64,000 nt of DNA, taken from positions 62,001-126,000 of the forward strand of contig CASGEC010000006.1 of NCBI GenBank assembly GCA_949300365.1, written 5' to 3'. Under the pieces are notes generated by a model. The model saw only the letters and a list, made by a program, of their open reading frames with translations. It had not been told where the DNA came from and did no database searches. This document shows, piece by piece, positions 36,792-45,583 of the stretch (its first letter is position 1; each line of letters starts with the position of its first letter). Source of the DNA: an uncultured Bacillota bacterium (GTDB taxonomy: Bacteria; Bacillota_I; Bacilli_A; RFN20; CAG-288). The translations under genes and the position numbers were made by a program.

Positions 36792-39557
36792 ATGCTTCGA
36801 TTTTCGAAAAAGGCGAATACGGAAAAGGAAGCCGAGGATAAGCTCATCGAGCAGCGGAAAGGCCAAGCCTTGACGGAACAACAGTCGAGTGAGAAATCCG
36901 CCCCCATGAAAAAGAAGGGCTTTTCCCTTCCCTTTGGCAAGAAGAAAGACGTCCGGCCGACGACAATCCCCGATGATCTTGAGCGTTTCCGTCCTGCGAC
37001 GAGCGATGGTCTTTCCTCTGCCCAGGTCGGAAAGAGAATGGAGCAGGGCTATCAGAACATCTCAAGGAGCGTCTCCGAGAAGTCCGTCCTCAAGATCATC
37101 TGGACAAACGTCTTCACTTTCTTCAACATGCTCCTTCTTGCCATCGCCATCGCTTTGATCGTCTTTGGACGCTTTACCTCGACCTATTTCCTTCTTGTCG
37201 CCATCTTCAATACCATCATCGGTATCGTCCAGGAAATCAAGGCGAAGAACACGATCGACAAGCTCCGTCTCGTCACCTCCCAGTCCGTCCGTGTCCGCCG
37301 CGACAGGAAGACATATACCATCCCGACGGACGAACTTGTCCTGGATGACATCTACTATCTTTCCAATGGCGACCAGATTCCGACGGATTCCATCGTCCTG
37401 GAAGGCACGATCGAAGTCAACGAGTCCCTTTTGACAGGCGAATCCCTGCCGATCAAGAAGGAAGTCGGGGACAAGATCTTCGCCGGTTCCTTTGTCGTTT
37501 CCGGTTCCTGCACCGTCCAGGCCGAGGAGATCGGAGACTACAACTATGCTTCCGGAATCCAGGCCAAGGCCAAGGAATATTCCAAGCCCAAGTCCGAACT
37601 TCTCCGTTCCCTCAACCTCCTCATCAAGGTCATTTCGATCATCATCGTTCCTTTGGGCATCGGAACCTTCTGCACCCAATGGCTCCAGGCTGCCCAGTCC
37701 GGGAACTTCGCGACCAACTGGGAAATCGCCTCGGAAGCGATGCGCTACACGGCCGGAAGCGTCGTCGGCATGATCCCTTCGGGTATGTATCTTCTGACAT
37801 CCGTTGCCTTGGCCGCCGGCGTCATCAACCTCGCCAAGAAGAAGACCCTCGTCCAGGATCTCTACTGCATCGAGATGCTCGCCCGAGTCAACGTCCTCTG
37901 TCTGGATAAGACAGGAACGCTTACCGATGGCACGATGAAGGTCGATGAAGTCCTCGTCGTCGATTCCTCTGTCGAGCTCTACAAGCTGATGGGATCCTAT
38001 CTCAATGCCTTCAAGGAATCCAACCAGACATCGATCGCCCTTTCCCAGCGTTATCCTTTGAGAAACGACTACAAGGTCAAGAACAGCATACCCTTCTCCT
38101 CGGCCAGGAAGTTCTCGGCCGTCAGTCTCTATGACATGGGTGCCTTTGTCCTCGGTGCTCCCGAGTACGTCTATACCAAGAACAGGGATCGGACCATCGT
38201 CAAATACATCTCCGACAAGCAGGCGAGCGGCTATCGTGTCGTCATGCTCTGCCGCTGCGAGCGGGATATCGAGAACAACGACATCAAGGGAAGGATGTTC
38301 CCGGTCGCCATCTTCACCTTGGAAGACCACATCCGTCCGGAAGCCCCCGATACCATCAAGTGGTTCACGGAAAACGGTGTCCAGATCAAGATCATTTCCG
38401 GGGACAACCCCCTTACCGCCTCCGAGATTGCCAAGAAATGCAACGTTCCCAATGCGGAGAAGTGCGTCTCCCTGGAGGGCCTTTCCCTGCGCGAGGTCGC
38501 CGAAATCGTGGATCAGTACACCGTCTTCGGCCGTGTCTCCCCAGAGCAGAAGGCCGCTATCGTCAAGGAGCTCAAGAACAGGAAGAACAGCGTCGGCATG
38601 ACCGGCGATGGCGTCAACGACATCCTCGCCATGAAGAATTCCGACTGCTCGATCGCCATGGCCAATGGTGCCTCTGCCGCCAGGAATGCCGCCCATCTTG
38701 TCCTTCTGGATTCCAACTTCGCCTCGATGCCGGCCGTGGTCGAGGAAGGAAGAAGGGTCATCAACAACATCCAGCGCTCCTCCTCCCTCTTCCTGATGAA
38801 GACCATCTTCACCATCGCCTTCACCGTCATCGTCCTTCTGACTTTCCTCAACGGTGGACATGGTATCAAGTATCCCTTCGAGACCAACAACATCATGGTC
38901 ATGGAGATCGTCGGCATCGGCGTTCCTTCCTTCTTCCTTGCCCTGCAGAAGAACAAGCAATTGATTACGGGTCACTTCCTGAGGAACACGTTCTCGAGAG
39001 CGATTCCGGCAGCGTTGATCCTCATCATGGCGATCGGACTCAACTATATCCTCTATATCCAGGCCGAGGACTTCCTCGAACCGGTAAAAGGCATCGAGGA
39101 GAAGAGCTTTGTCACCTTCTGTTCCCTGACGATGTCTGTTATCTCCTTGGCCATGGTCTTTAATTGCTGCTCACCGTTTAATCTCTATCGCTCCTGTCTT
39201 TATGTCGGCGTCATCGTCCTCTTCTGCATCATGGTCTTCGTCCTTCCCTATATCCCGGCCGTATCGGACAATCCGGAATCCAGCAACCTCTCCATTCAGC
39301 TCACCGGCATCGACTTCCGCGACATGAGCAAGACGATGTGGCTCATGCTTGTCATCTACGGAACGATATCGACCGGCATTCTCAATGTCCTTCTCAAGCT
39401 CTTCGCCTTCCTCCTGAACAAGCCCATCCTTCTTAAGCCGACAGAGGAAAAGGACAACAAGAGCGAGGATCAGGAAGGAAAAAGAGATACCCTGACCATG
39501 CCGGCCATCAAGGCTCAGCAAGAAGAAGAGACGACGGACATAAAGCCGACAAACTGA
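36792..39557 (+). CDS. Cation-transporting P-type ATPase (CtpE-like)
   Basis: A 921-residue P-type ATPase. A basic, hydrophilic N terminus (about 1-70) precedes two helices, then the actuator TGESLPIKKEVGDKIFAGS, a pair with GMIPSGMYLLTSVALAAG (PSGM in place of PEGL), the phosphorylation motif CLDKTGTLTDGT, nucleotide domain, hinge MTGDGVNDILAMK and six C-terminal helices. PSGM and overall order match CtpE-type pumps linked to calcium; the ion is an inference. Start 36792 gives the best spacing to GAGG; 36786 overlapping the tdk stop is an alternative. A hydrophilic, Asp/Glu/Lys tail follows the last helix. Confidence 0.88.
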   Translation: MLRFSKKANTEKEAEDKLIEQRKGQALTEQQSSEKSAPMKKKGFSLPFGKKKDVRPTTIPDDLERFRPATSDGLSSAQVGKRMEQGYQNISRSVSEKSVLKIIWTNVFTFFNMLLLAIAIALIVFGRFTSTYFLLVAIFNTIIGIVQEIKAKNTIDKLRLVTSQSVRVRRDRKTYTIPTDELVLDDIYYLSNGDQIPTDSIVLEGTIEVNESLLTGESLPIKKEVGDKIFAGSFVVSGSCTVQAEEIGDYNYASGIQAKAKEYSKPKSELLRSLNLLIKVISIIIVPLGIGTFCTQWLQAAQSGNFATNWEIASEAMRYTAGSVVGMIPSGMYLLTSVALAAGVINLAKKKTLVQDLYCIEMLARVNVLCLDKTGTLTDGTMKVDEVLVVDSSVELYKLMGSYLNAFKESNQTSIALSQRYPLRNDYKVKNSIPFSSARKFSAVSLYDMGAFVLGAPEYVYTKNRDRTIVKYISDKQASGYRVVMLCRCERDIENNDIKGRMFPVAIFTLEDHIRPEAPDTIKWFTENGVQIKIISGDNPLTASEIAKKCNVPNAEKCVSLEGLSLREVAEIVDQYTVFGRVSPEQKAAIVKELKNRKNSVGMTGDGVNDILAMKNSDCSIAMANGASAARNAAHLVLLDSNFASMPAVVEEGRRVINNIQRSSSLFLMKTIFTIAFTVIVLLTFLNGGHGIKYPFETNNIMVMEIVGIGVPSFFLALQKNKQLITGHFLRNTFSRAIPAALILIMAIGLNYILYIQAEDFLEPVKGIEEKSFVTFCSLTMSVISLAMVFNCCSPFNLYRSCLYVGVIVLFCIMVFVLPYIPAVSDNPESSNLSIQLTGIDFRDMSKTMWLMLVIYGTISTGILNVLLKLFAFLLNKPILLKPTEEKDNKSEDQEGKRDTLTMPAIKAQQEEETTDIKPTN

Positions 39558-39575
39558 AGTCAATCAAAATCAAAG

Positions 39576-39605
39576 ACGGCATGGCTTACAAGGTCATGCC
39601 GTTTT
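39576..39605 (+). terminator. Terminator of the polysaccharide-tdk-ATPase operon
   Basis: Stem ACGGCATG/CATGCCGT with an 11-base loop followed by TTTT, 18 bases after the ATPase stop codon. Confidence 0.82.
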
Positions 39606-39614
39606 CCTTCCACG

Positions 39615-39654
39615 AAAAAAGGCTGCCCGGATCGTTTCCTTTCCGAACAGCCTT
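39615..39654 (-). terminator. Terminator of gap-pgk-tpiA
   Basis: On the minus strand, arms AAGGCTGTTCGGA/TCCGGGCAGCCTT (one mismatch pair) are followed by a run of T residues, a few bases after the tpiA stop. Confidence 0.85.
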
Positions 39655-39660
39655 GGTCTT

Positions 39661-40422
39661 TTAGATGTTTTCGAGGAGTTCCTTGAAGGATTCGCTCTTC
39701 AGGGAAGCACCACCGACAAGGGCGCCGTCGACATCGGCCTGGAGGAGATAGTCGTGGATGTTGTTGGGCTTGACCGATCCACCATAGAGGATGAGGATCT
39801 TGCTGGCCGTGACCTTTCCGTAGAGTTCCTCGAGAAGTCCGCGGATATAGCCGCAGACATCCTCGGCGATCTCGGCAGAGGCGTTCTTTCCGGTACCGAT
39901 GGACCAAACCGGTTCATAGGCGATGACGATCTTGCCGATATCTTCCTTGGAAACGTTCATGAGTCCGACGAGGACCTGCTCCTTGACGACATCCTTGGTC
40001 AGACCCTGCTCGTATTCCTTGAGGGTCTCGCCGACGCAATAGATGGCGTGGAATCCATGCTTGAGAAGCGTATGGATCTTGCGGTTGCAGACGAAGGAAG
40101 TCTCGTTGTCGTAGGTCCTTCTCTCGGAATGGCCGATGATGGACCAGTTGACACCGATTTCCTCGAGCATGCCGCAGGAGACAGAGGAGGTATAGGCTCC
40201 GCTTTCCTCATAGTGGCAGTCCTGGCTGGCAACGATGAGGCCATGGGCATGTCTCTTGACCTGATAGAGGGAGAGATAGCTCGGAGCAACACCAAGGATA
40301 ACACCCTTGGAGCGGGCAATCTTGAGCAAGGAATCATTCTTCACGTCCTCGCAGAAGCGGACGGCCTCCGCGATGGTGTGATTCATCTTCCAGTTGCCCA
40401 TCAAAAACTTTTTGCGGGCCAT
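39661..40422 (-). CDS. tpiA: Triosephosphate isomerase
   Basis: Interconverts dihydroxyacetone phosphate and glyceraldehyde 3-phosphate. The 253-residue TIM barrel has GNWKMN with the catalytic Lys, the electrophile His in IIGHSERR, the catalytic Glu in AYEPVWSIGTG and the phosphate loops GGSVKPNN and GGASL. Third gene of the gap-pgk-tpiA operon; starts 6 bases after pgk, without a distinct ribosome site of its own beyond the pgk end. Confidence 0.97.
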   Translation of the reverse strand: MARKKFLMGNWKMNHTIAEAVRFCEDVKNDSLLKIARSKGVILGVAPSYLSLYQVKRHAHGLIVASQDCHYEESGAYTSSVSCGMLEEIGVNWSIIGHSERRTYDNETSFVCNRKIHTLLKHGFHAIYCVGETLKEYEQGLTKDVVKEQVLVGLMNVSKEDIGKIVIAYEPVWSIGTGKNASAEIAEDVCGYIRGLLEELYGKVTASKILILYGGSVKPNNIHDYLLQADVDGALVGGASLKSESFKELLENI

Positions 40423-40428
40423 TTTTCG

Positions 40429-41667
40429 TTACTTCTCTTCGATGTCGTCGATGCCAGGAAGGTGGCCATCGAACTGGATGAGCTCAAGGGAAGCTCCGCC
40501 ACCCGTGGAGACGTGGCTGAAGTCCTTGGCATAGCCAAACTGCTTGGCGGCAGAGGCGGAATCGCCACCACCGATGGCAGAGAAGGCACCGGCCTTGGTC
40601 GCCTCGGCGCAAGCAGCGCAGACAGCCTTTGTTCCGGCAGCGAACTTCTCATTCTCGAAGACACCCATCGGGCCGTTCCAGAAGATGGTCTTGGCAGAGA
40701 GGATTTCCTTGTGGAAGAGTTCGACGGTCTTCGGGCCGATATCAAGTCCCAAGAAGCTATCGGGGATCTCGTCGCCAACGGTCTTGATGTCCTTAGGATC
40801 ATCGAAGCTATCGGCAACGACGTTGTCGACCGGAACAAGGACCTTGCCCGTGGCGAGGCACTTCTTCGCATAGTCAACCTGGTCGGCCTCGAAGAGGGAG
40901 TTGCCGATCTTGTGTCCCTGGGCAGCAAGGAAGGTATAGGCCATTCCGCCGCCGATGAGGATCTTGTCGCACTTCTTCAGAAGGGAATCGATGACCTGGA
41001 TCTTGTCGGAAACCTTGCTTCCGCCGAGGATGGCGACATAAGGATGGCCATTCTCAGGGCAGTTGACGCAACGGCCGAGGTTATTGATTTCCTTCTCGAC
41101 AAGATAGCCGACAGCCGTTTCCTTTCCTTCCTTGGCAAGGATGGTCGGAACGCCGACCGTGGAAGAGTGGGCTCTATGGGCAGAACCGAAGGCATCCATG
41201 ACATAGGCATCGCAAAGGGAAGCCCATTCCGCGGAAAGCTCCGGATTGTTCTTCGTCTCGCCCTTCTCATAACGGGTGTTCTGGACAAGGAGGACTTCAC
41301 CGTCCTTGAGTTCATCGGCAGCCTTCTTCAGGCCTTCGCCATGGGTATCCTCGGAGAAGCTGACGGAAACTTCATGGCCGAGAGCCTCGGCAAGGTGGGC
41401 CTTGAGAGCAGGAAGGGCGATCTTGAGGTCGTTCTTCTTCTTCTCGTTCTCGATTTCGGCATCATCGACCTTGCCCCACTTGATCTTGCCAAGATGGGAC
41501 ATGAGGATGACTCTGGCACCCTTCTTGAGAAGGTCGGCTATCGTCGGGATGGCGGCCTTGATACGATTGTCGTCGGTGACAGTCTCACCCTTGTGCGGGA
41601 CATTGAAGTCGACGCGGACAAGAACCTTCTTTCCGGCAACGGAGAGATCGGAAACTAACTTTTTCAT
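40429..41667 (-). CDS. pgk: Phosphoglycerate kinase
   Basis: Transfers a phosphate from 1,3-bisphosphoglycerate to ADP. The 412-residue two-domain protein shows VLVRVDFNVPHK, HLGKIKW, NTRYEKGETKN, GGSKVSDKIQVID and the nucleotide part ending TGGGASLELI. The ATG at 41667 has GGAG 9 bases upstream; the upstream frame extension has no coding support. Between gap and pgk in the operon stands a large hairpin. Confidence 0.97.
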   Translation of the reverse strand: MKKLVSDLSVAGKKVLVRVDFNVPHKGETVTDDNRIKAAIPTIADLLKKGARVILMSHLGKIKWGKVDDAEIENEKKKNDLKIALPALKAHLAEALGHEVSVSFSEDTHGEGLKKAADELKDGEVLLVQNTRYEKGETKNNPELSAEWASLCDAYVMDAFGSAHRAHSSTVGVPTILAKEGKETAVGYLVEKEINNLGRCVNCPENGHPYVAILGGSKVSDKIQVIDSLLKKCDKILIGGGMAYTFLAAQGHKIGNSLFEADQVDYAKKCLATGKVLVPVDNVVADSFDDPKDIKTVGDEIPDSFLGLDIGPKTVELFHKEILSAKTIFWNGPMGVFENEKFAAGTKAVCAACAEATKAGAFSAIGGGDSASAAKQFGYAKDFSHVSTGGGASLELIQFDGHLPGIDDIEEK

Positions 41668-41701
41668 AGGGTAAATCTCCTTTTTTCCTTTACTAGACAA
41701 A

Positions 41702-41728
41702 TGGCGGCAGGGTCATCCCCTACCGCCA
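41702..41728 (-). terminator. Intercistronic hairpin between gap and pgk
   Basis: Arms TGGCGGCAGGG and CCCTACCGCCA (one mismatch) with a small loop. On the minus strand it is followed by TTTGTC, a poor T-run. It may be a partial terminator or an mRNA-stabilising/processing structure that lets gap be made in excess of pgk. Confidence 0.55.
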
Positions 41729-41752
41729 ATGGTTTGCATGATGAGCGATGAC

Positions 41753-42790
41753 TTAGGCAGCGAGCTTCTGGCCGAAGAGCTTGGCAAGACGGACATACTG
41801 GCAGGTGTAGGAGTATTCGTTGTCGTACCAAGCAAAGACCTTGACAAGCTGGGTTCCCTCAGGAGAGGTGAAGACCTTGGTCTGATCGCCGTTGTAGATA
41901 CCGCCTTCGGTTCTGCCGAGGATATCACGGCTGACGATCGGATCATCGGTATAGCCAAGAACACCCTTGAGAGTGGTCTCGGAAGCCTTCTTCATGGCAG
42001 CATTGATCTCAGCAGCATCCTTGACTTCCTTCTTGAGGTGAAGGGTGACATCGATCAAGGAACCATCGAGAACAGGAACACGGATGGCTCCACCCTGCAT
42101 TCTGCCCTTAAGGGAAGGAATGACAAGGTTGATGGCCTTGGCGGCACCAGTGGAGGTCGGAACGATGTTCTGGGCAGCGGCACGGCCTCTGCGGAAGTCC
42201 TTCTCCTTGATGAGGTCGAGGTTGGTCTGATCGTTGGTATAGGCATGGACCGTGGTCATGAAGCCGCAGTCGATTCCCCAGGTGTCCTCAACAACCTTGA
42301 GAACAGGTCCGAGGCAGTTGGTGGTGCAGGAAGCGCCGGAGATGATCTTGCAATCGGCAGTGAGCTTATCGGTGTTGACACCATAGGCATAGGTCGGGGT
42401 GGCATCCTTGGCAGGAGCGGACATGACAAGTCCCTTGGCTCCGCTCTTGATGTGCCACTGGGCCGTTTCCTGAGTCAGGTAGTGGCCGGTGCACTCGAGA
42501 ACGACATCGACACCGAGTTCCTTCCAAGGGAAGAGGCAATCATCGGAAGGAGTCTTGATCTTGTAGACAGGAATCTTCTTGGTTCCGTCGACGATGATGC
42601 TGGAATCATCGTGGCTGACTTCGTGGCTCCAGGTTCCGTGGGCAGAATCGTACTTCAGAAGGTAGGCAAGGTTGGCCGTGGAAGAGAGATCGTTGATGGC
42701 AACAATCTCGAAATCCGGATCATCATACGCTCTTCTGAAAGCGAGACGTCCGATACGACCGAATCCGTTAATCGCAACTTTAATAGACAT
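41753..42790 (-). CDS. gap: Glyceraldehyde-3-phosphate dehydrogenase (type I)
   Basis: Oxidises and phosphorylates glyceraldehyde 3-phosphate with NAD. The 345-residue protein starts KVAINGFGRIGRLAFR, has Asp in INDL (NAD rather than NADP preference), the catalytic motif ISGASCTTNCLGP, TVHAYTNDQ, and SLIDVTLHLKKEV. First gene of gap-pgk-tpiA, with AGGAGG before its ATG and a well-formed promoter upstream. Confidence 0.97.
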   Translation of the reverse strand: MSIKVAINGFGRIGRLAFRRAYDDPDFEIVAINDLSSTANLAYLLKYDSAHGTWSHEVSHDDSSIIVDGTKKIPVYKIKTPSDDCLFPWKELGVDVVLECTGHYLTQETAQWHIKSGAKGLVMSAPAKDATPTYAYGVNTDKLTADCKIISGASCTTNCLGPVLKVVEDTWGIDCGFMTTVHAYTNDQTNLDLIKEKDFRRGRAAAQNIVPTSTGAAKAINLVIPSLKGRMQGGAIRVPVLDGSLIDVTLHLKKEVKDAAEINAAMKKASETTLKGVLGYTDDPIVSRDILGRTEGGIYNGDQTKVFTSPEGTQLVKVFAWYDNEYSYTCQYVRLAKLFGQKLAA

Positions 42791-42805
42791 TCTATGTCCT
42801 CCTAG

Positions 42806-42845
42806 TTACGTTTTGTATTATAGCCAACGTAATAGTCATTTTAAA
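42806..42845 (-). promoter_or_regulatory. gap promoter with flanking inverted repeat
   Basis: Minus-strand TTTAAA (42845-42840), 17 bases, TATAAT (42822-42817). An inverted repeat TTACGTT-N13-AACGTAA (42806-42812 and 42826-42832) straddles the -10 box, so a repressor could mask it. The cognate regulator is unknown. Confidence 0.6.
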
Positions 42846-43051
42846 GAGAGTTTTTATTGCTTTTTCGTTAAAATAGCGTTTTCATTTCATGATTTGCAAC
42901 TTTTTTACTATTGCCAGCGAAGACGCCCTAGCAACTGCGCACGCAGTGTGCAAATATATCCTTTTCGAAACTTTTGTTTCTATAATATCGATTCATAAAC
43001 GCTAATTTGCCATATGCTTCTATAATTGTTTCTATAAATATAAAACTTTTT
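42846..43051 (-). other. whiA-gap intergenic region with AT-rich repeats
   Basis: This stretch has no gene. It contains a GC-rich island with ACTGCG/CGCAGT arms (42934-42947) and three copies of a motif close to TTGTTTCTATAAT (42974-42986, 43015-43026, 43026-43038). A classic terminator after whiA is not seen. Confidence 0.45.
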
Positions 43052-44008
43052 TTACTTTTTCAGCTTTTCGATTTCATCCCGCAATGCCGCAATGATGTGG
43101 ACGACACCGGACTTGGATATCGCTGTCCCGTGGGCGGTCATGGACTCGGCAATCTCGCGGTAGTTGAAGTCCTCGTGCTCCAAGCGGGTCGTGATGACTT
43201 CCTGGGTCTTCTTGTCGAAAAGGGCAAGGGGCTTTACCTTAAGAAGCCTCTTGATGCCGTCGATATCCTTCCTGGCCGTCGATAGCGTCTTTCCATAGTT
43301 GGCGGAGTCGCAGATGGAAAGCCTGTTGTTGATGTTGATGTCCTCCTTGAGGATCCTTGCGTTCTCAAAGGAAAACATCGCCGATGTCGCCCCGATGAAG
43401 GAAAGAAAGACGGAGATCTGGTCGCTTCTTTTCAGATAGAGGACCTGCTTTTCCCTTCTCTTGATCATCTTGAAGTTCATCGTCTTCTCTTCCTTGAAGG
43501 AGAGGAGCTTTCTTTTTATCGCCAAGGCGTCGTTCTTGTTGTTGAAGGACATCTCCAGGAAGTAGGACGTCTTGCTCGTGGTCGGATTGTTGACGCTGCC
43601 GCTGGAGAGGAAGACCCCGATGAGAAGGAAGCGGAAGTTCCCTTTCTTCAGCCCTTCCTTGGGAGCCATTCTTTCGATGCCGTCCTGAAGGACTTCCAAG
43701 TCTTCCATGATCTTGTAGAGGTCCGGAGAGGAAACGACGACCTGATAGGCGATACCCTTCCTAAAGCGCGTCACCTGTTCATAGGCGATCTTCGGAGAGA
43801 GGCCATAGCACTCCTTGAGGGCCTGGTAAAGAAGCTTGGCGACCTTGGCCAGCTCCGTGCGCAGATGAAGCGTCGGATTCTTTCCAAAGGAAAACACGCC
43901 TCCGTTGCGGGCAAAGCCAGAAAGGATGTATTTCAGCTCTTCCTTTCCATAGGCATAGGAGGCCAGCTCGTTCTTGACGCTGCGGGTGAAGTTCTCCTTT
44001 CTTTCCAT
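43052..44008 (-). CDS. whiA: WhiA family DNA-binding protein
   Basis: Conserved Gram-positive DNA-binding protein linked to cell division and chromosome segregation (in Streptomyces, to sporulation). The 318-residue protein has the N-terminal domain (FTRSVKNELA, CYGLSPKIAYEQ), a LAGLIDADG-like central part (FLLIGVFLSSGSVNNPTTSKTSYFLEM) and the C-terminal HTH (RLEHEDFNYREIAESM, SKSGVVHI). The ATG at 44008 is chosen because the family starts here; the upstream frame is antisense to trxB. It begins 4 bases after trxB, last gene of the uvrA-hprK group. Confidence 0.95.
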   Translation of the reverse strand: MERKENFTRSVKNELASYAYGKEELKYILSGFARNGGVFSFGKNPTLHLRTELAKVAKLLYQALKECYGLSPKIAYEQVTRFRKGIAYQVVVSSPDLYKIMEDLEVLQDGIERMAPKEGLKKGNFRFLLIGVFLSSGSVNNPTTSKTSYFLEMSFNNKNDALAIKRKLLSFKEEKTMNFKMIKRREKQVLYLKRSDQISVFLSFIGATSAMFSFENARILKEDININNRLSICDSANYGKTLSTARKDIDGIKRLLKVKPLALFDKKTQEVITTRLEHEDFNYREIAESMTAHGTAISKSGVVHIIAALRDEIEKLKK

Positions 44009-44012
44009 CGCC

Positions 44013-44942
44013 TCATTTCTTCCTGGATCGGAGATAGTCGAAGTGGATCTGCGTCGCGGCAAGGGAACCATCGGCAACGGCCGTGGTGATCTGGCGAAGG
44101 GGCGTGTTGCGGCAATCGCCGACGGCATAGAGATTGGGAACGCTTGTCTTCATCGACGTCGGGTCGACCTTGAGGAAGCCCTTGTCATCGCAAAGGCCGG
44201 GAATCTGAGGGAAGCCCGTGACGGGAATGGAGCCGACATAGACGAACATGCCCTGGACTGCCAACTCGATTTCCTCTTCCGTCTTCGAATTGCGGACAGT
44301 CACGGCCTCAAGGGAGGTCTTGCCACGGCAGGACACGCACTGATAGGGAGCGAGGATCTTGCTGTTGGGGAAGCTTCTGAAACGCTCGACGGATTCCTCC
44401 TGGGCCCGGAACTCTTCCCTTCTGGCGACGAGGGTGACGCTGTGGCAGATGGTGCAGAGATAGCACGCCTCCTCAAAGGCCGCATTTCCGGAACCGATGA
44501 CAAGGACGTCCTTTCCCTTGTAGAAAGGGCCATCGCAGACGGCACAGGTGCTGATGCCCTTGCGCTTGAACGTCTCTTCGCCCGGAACATGGTAAGGCCT
44601 GTCGGCAAGGCCGTTGGCAAGGATGACATAGCGGAACGCGTTCTCTTCCGTGCCATAGGTCACCAAAAAGGTCCCGTCCGCGTTTTGATAGACACCGTTG
44701 ATTTCGCGATAGATCGGATGGATATCAAGCTTTTCAAGCTGTTGGGCCATCTGCAGTCCAAGCTGGGCACCCTTTTCGCCGAGATAGCCCAGATAGTTCT
44801 CGATCTTCTCGGTATAGTTTGTCTTTCCGCCGATCAGGTCCTTTTCGAAGACGATCGGTTCCATGCCATAGCGCTTCAGATAGATGGCGGCAGTGGCACC
44901 GGCAGGACCGCAGCCGATGATACAGACTTCCTTTTCGTTCAT
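44013..44942 (-). CDS. trxB: Thioredoxin reductase
   Basis: NADPH-dependent FAD enzyme that reduces thioredoxin. The 309-residue protein has the FAD motif IIGCGPAGATAAIY, redox pair CAVC in STCAVCDG, the NADPH motif VIGSGNAAFEEA and the final FAD motif AVGDCRNTPLRQ. It overlaps ppaX by 4 bases (ATGA) and is followed by whiA, as in Bacillus gene order. Confidence 0.96.
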   Translation of the reverse strand: MNEKEVCIIGCGPAGATAAIYLKRYGMEPIVFEKDLIGGKTNYTEKIENYLGYLGEKGAQLGLQMAQQLEKLDIHPIYREINGVYQNADGTFLVTYGTEENAFRYVILANGLADRPYHVPGEETFKRKGISTCAVCDGPFYKGKDVLVIGSGNAAFEEACYLCTICHSVTLVARREEFRAQEESVERFRSFPNSKILAPYQCVSCRGKTSLEAVTVRNSKTEEEIELAVQGMFVYVGSIPVTGFPQIPGLCDDKGFLKVDPTSMKTSVPNLYAVGDCRNTPLRQITTAVADGSLAATQIHFDYLRSRKK

Positions 44943-45583
44943 AGTACGAAGCTCCTTTCGATATCGGCATAACTTCCATAACGCTCGTCCGCATCAATGC
45001 CATCGGTCTTCTTCAGGCCGAAGGTGACAAGACCTGTCCGGATATGGGCGTTTCTTCCGCATTGGATGTCGGAGAGGGAATCCCCGATGATGAAGGCTTT
45101 GTCCCGGTCGACTTTGCTTCTGTCAAGAAGAATATCGATACCGCAGGGATCGGGCTTGGGACGAGGATAGTCCTCCAAGGCGAGGATGTCATCGAAATAC
45201 TTCACAAGGTCGAAGTGGGAGAGGTTGTCCATGGTCGGCCTTCTCCTCTTGCTCGTCAGGATGGCAAGGCGATAGCCGACTTTCTTCAGCTTTGAGAGAA
45301 CCTCGATTTCCCCATCATAGAGGGAAGAGAAGCGATTGGAATTGCGCAGAGAGAATTCCTCGAATTCCTTGAGGAGACCCTCTTTGGGAATTCCCGGAAG
45401 ATAACGATCGAAGATCTCGACAAGAGGCGGACCGGAAAAATAGACGAAGTCGGTAAGGGAAGGCATCTTCACATGGTATTTCTCAAAGAGGGTAACGTAG
45501 TTGAGGACGATGTAAAGCGCCGTATCCAGGACGGTCCCATCCAGATCGAAGACGATGAGATCGACATCATTTCTCTTCTTCAT
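44939..45583 (-). CDS. ppaX: HAD hydrolase, PpaX-type pyrophosphatase
   Basis: A 214-residue HAD phosphatase with the four motifs: nucleophile DLDGTVLDT, ILTSKRR, lysine in RPKPDPC, and IGDSLSD. Position next to hprK and lgt matches Bacillus ppaX, whose product hydrolyses pyrophosphate released when HprK dephosphorylates HPr-Ser-P. The specific substrate is thus inferred from context; general phosphoglycolate-phosphatase-like activity is possible. The ATG at 45583 is favoured by GAGGA upstream; it overlaps lgt by 17 bases. Confidence 0.85.
   Translation of the reverse strand: MKKRNDVDLIVFDLDGTVLDTALYIVLNYVTLFEKYHVKMPSLTDFVYFSGPPLVEIFDRYLPGIPKEGLLKEFEEFSLRNSNRFSSLYDGEIEVLSKLKKVGYRLAILTSKRRRPTMDNLSHFDLVKYFDDILALEDYPRPKPDPCGIDILLDRSKVDRDKAFIIGDSLSDIQCGRNAHIRTGLVTFGLKKTDGIDADERYGSYADIERSFVL

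Noticed and set aside
37062-38975. 637-codon open frame opposite the P-type ATPase gene
   Set aside because: Same kind of antisense shadow (Asp/Gly/Val rich); the plus-strand P-type ATPase motifs are unambiguous.
39754-42805. Long plus-strand frames opposite tpiA, pgk and gap
   Set aside because: Shadows of well-conserved glycolytic genes; no independent support.
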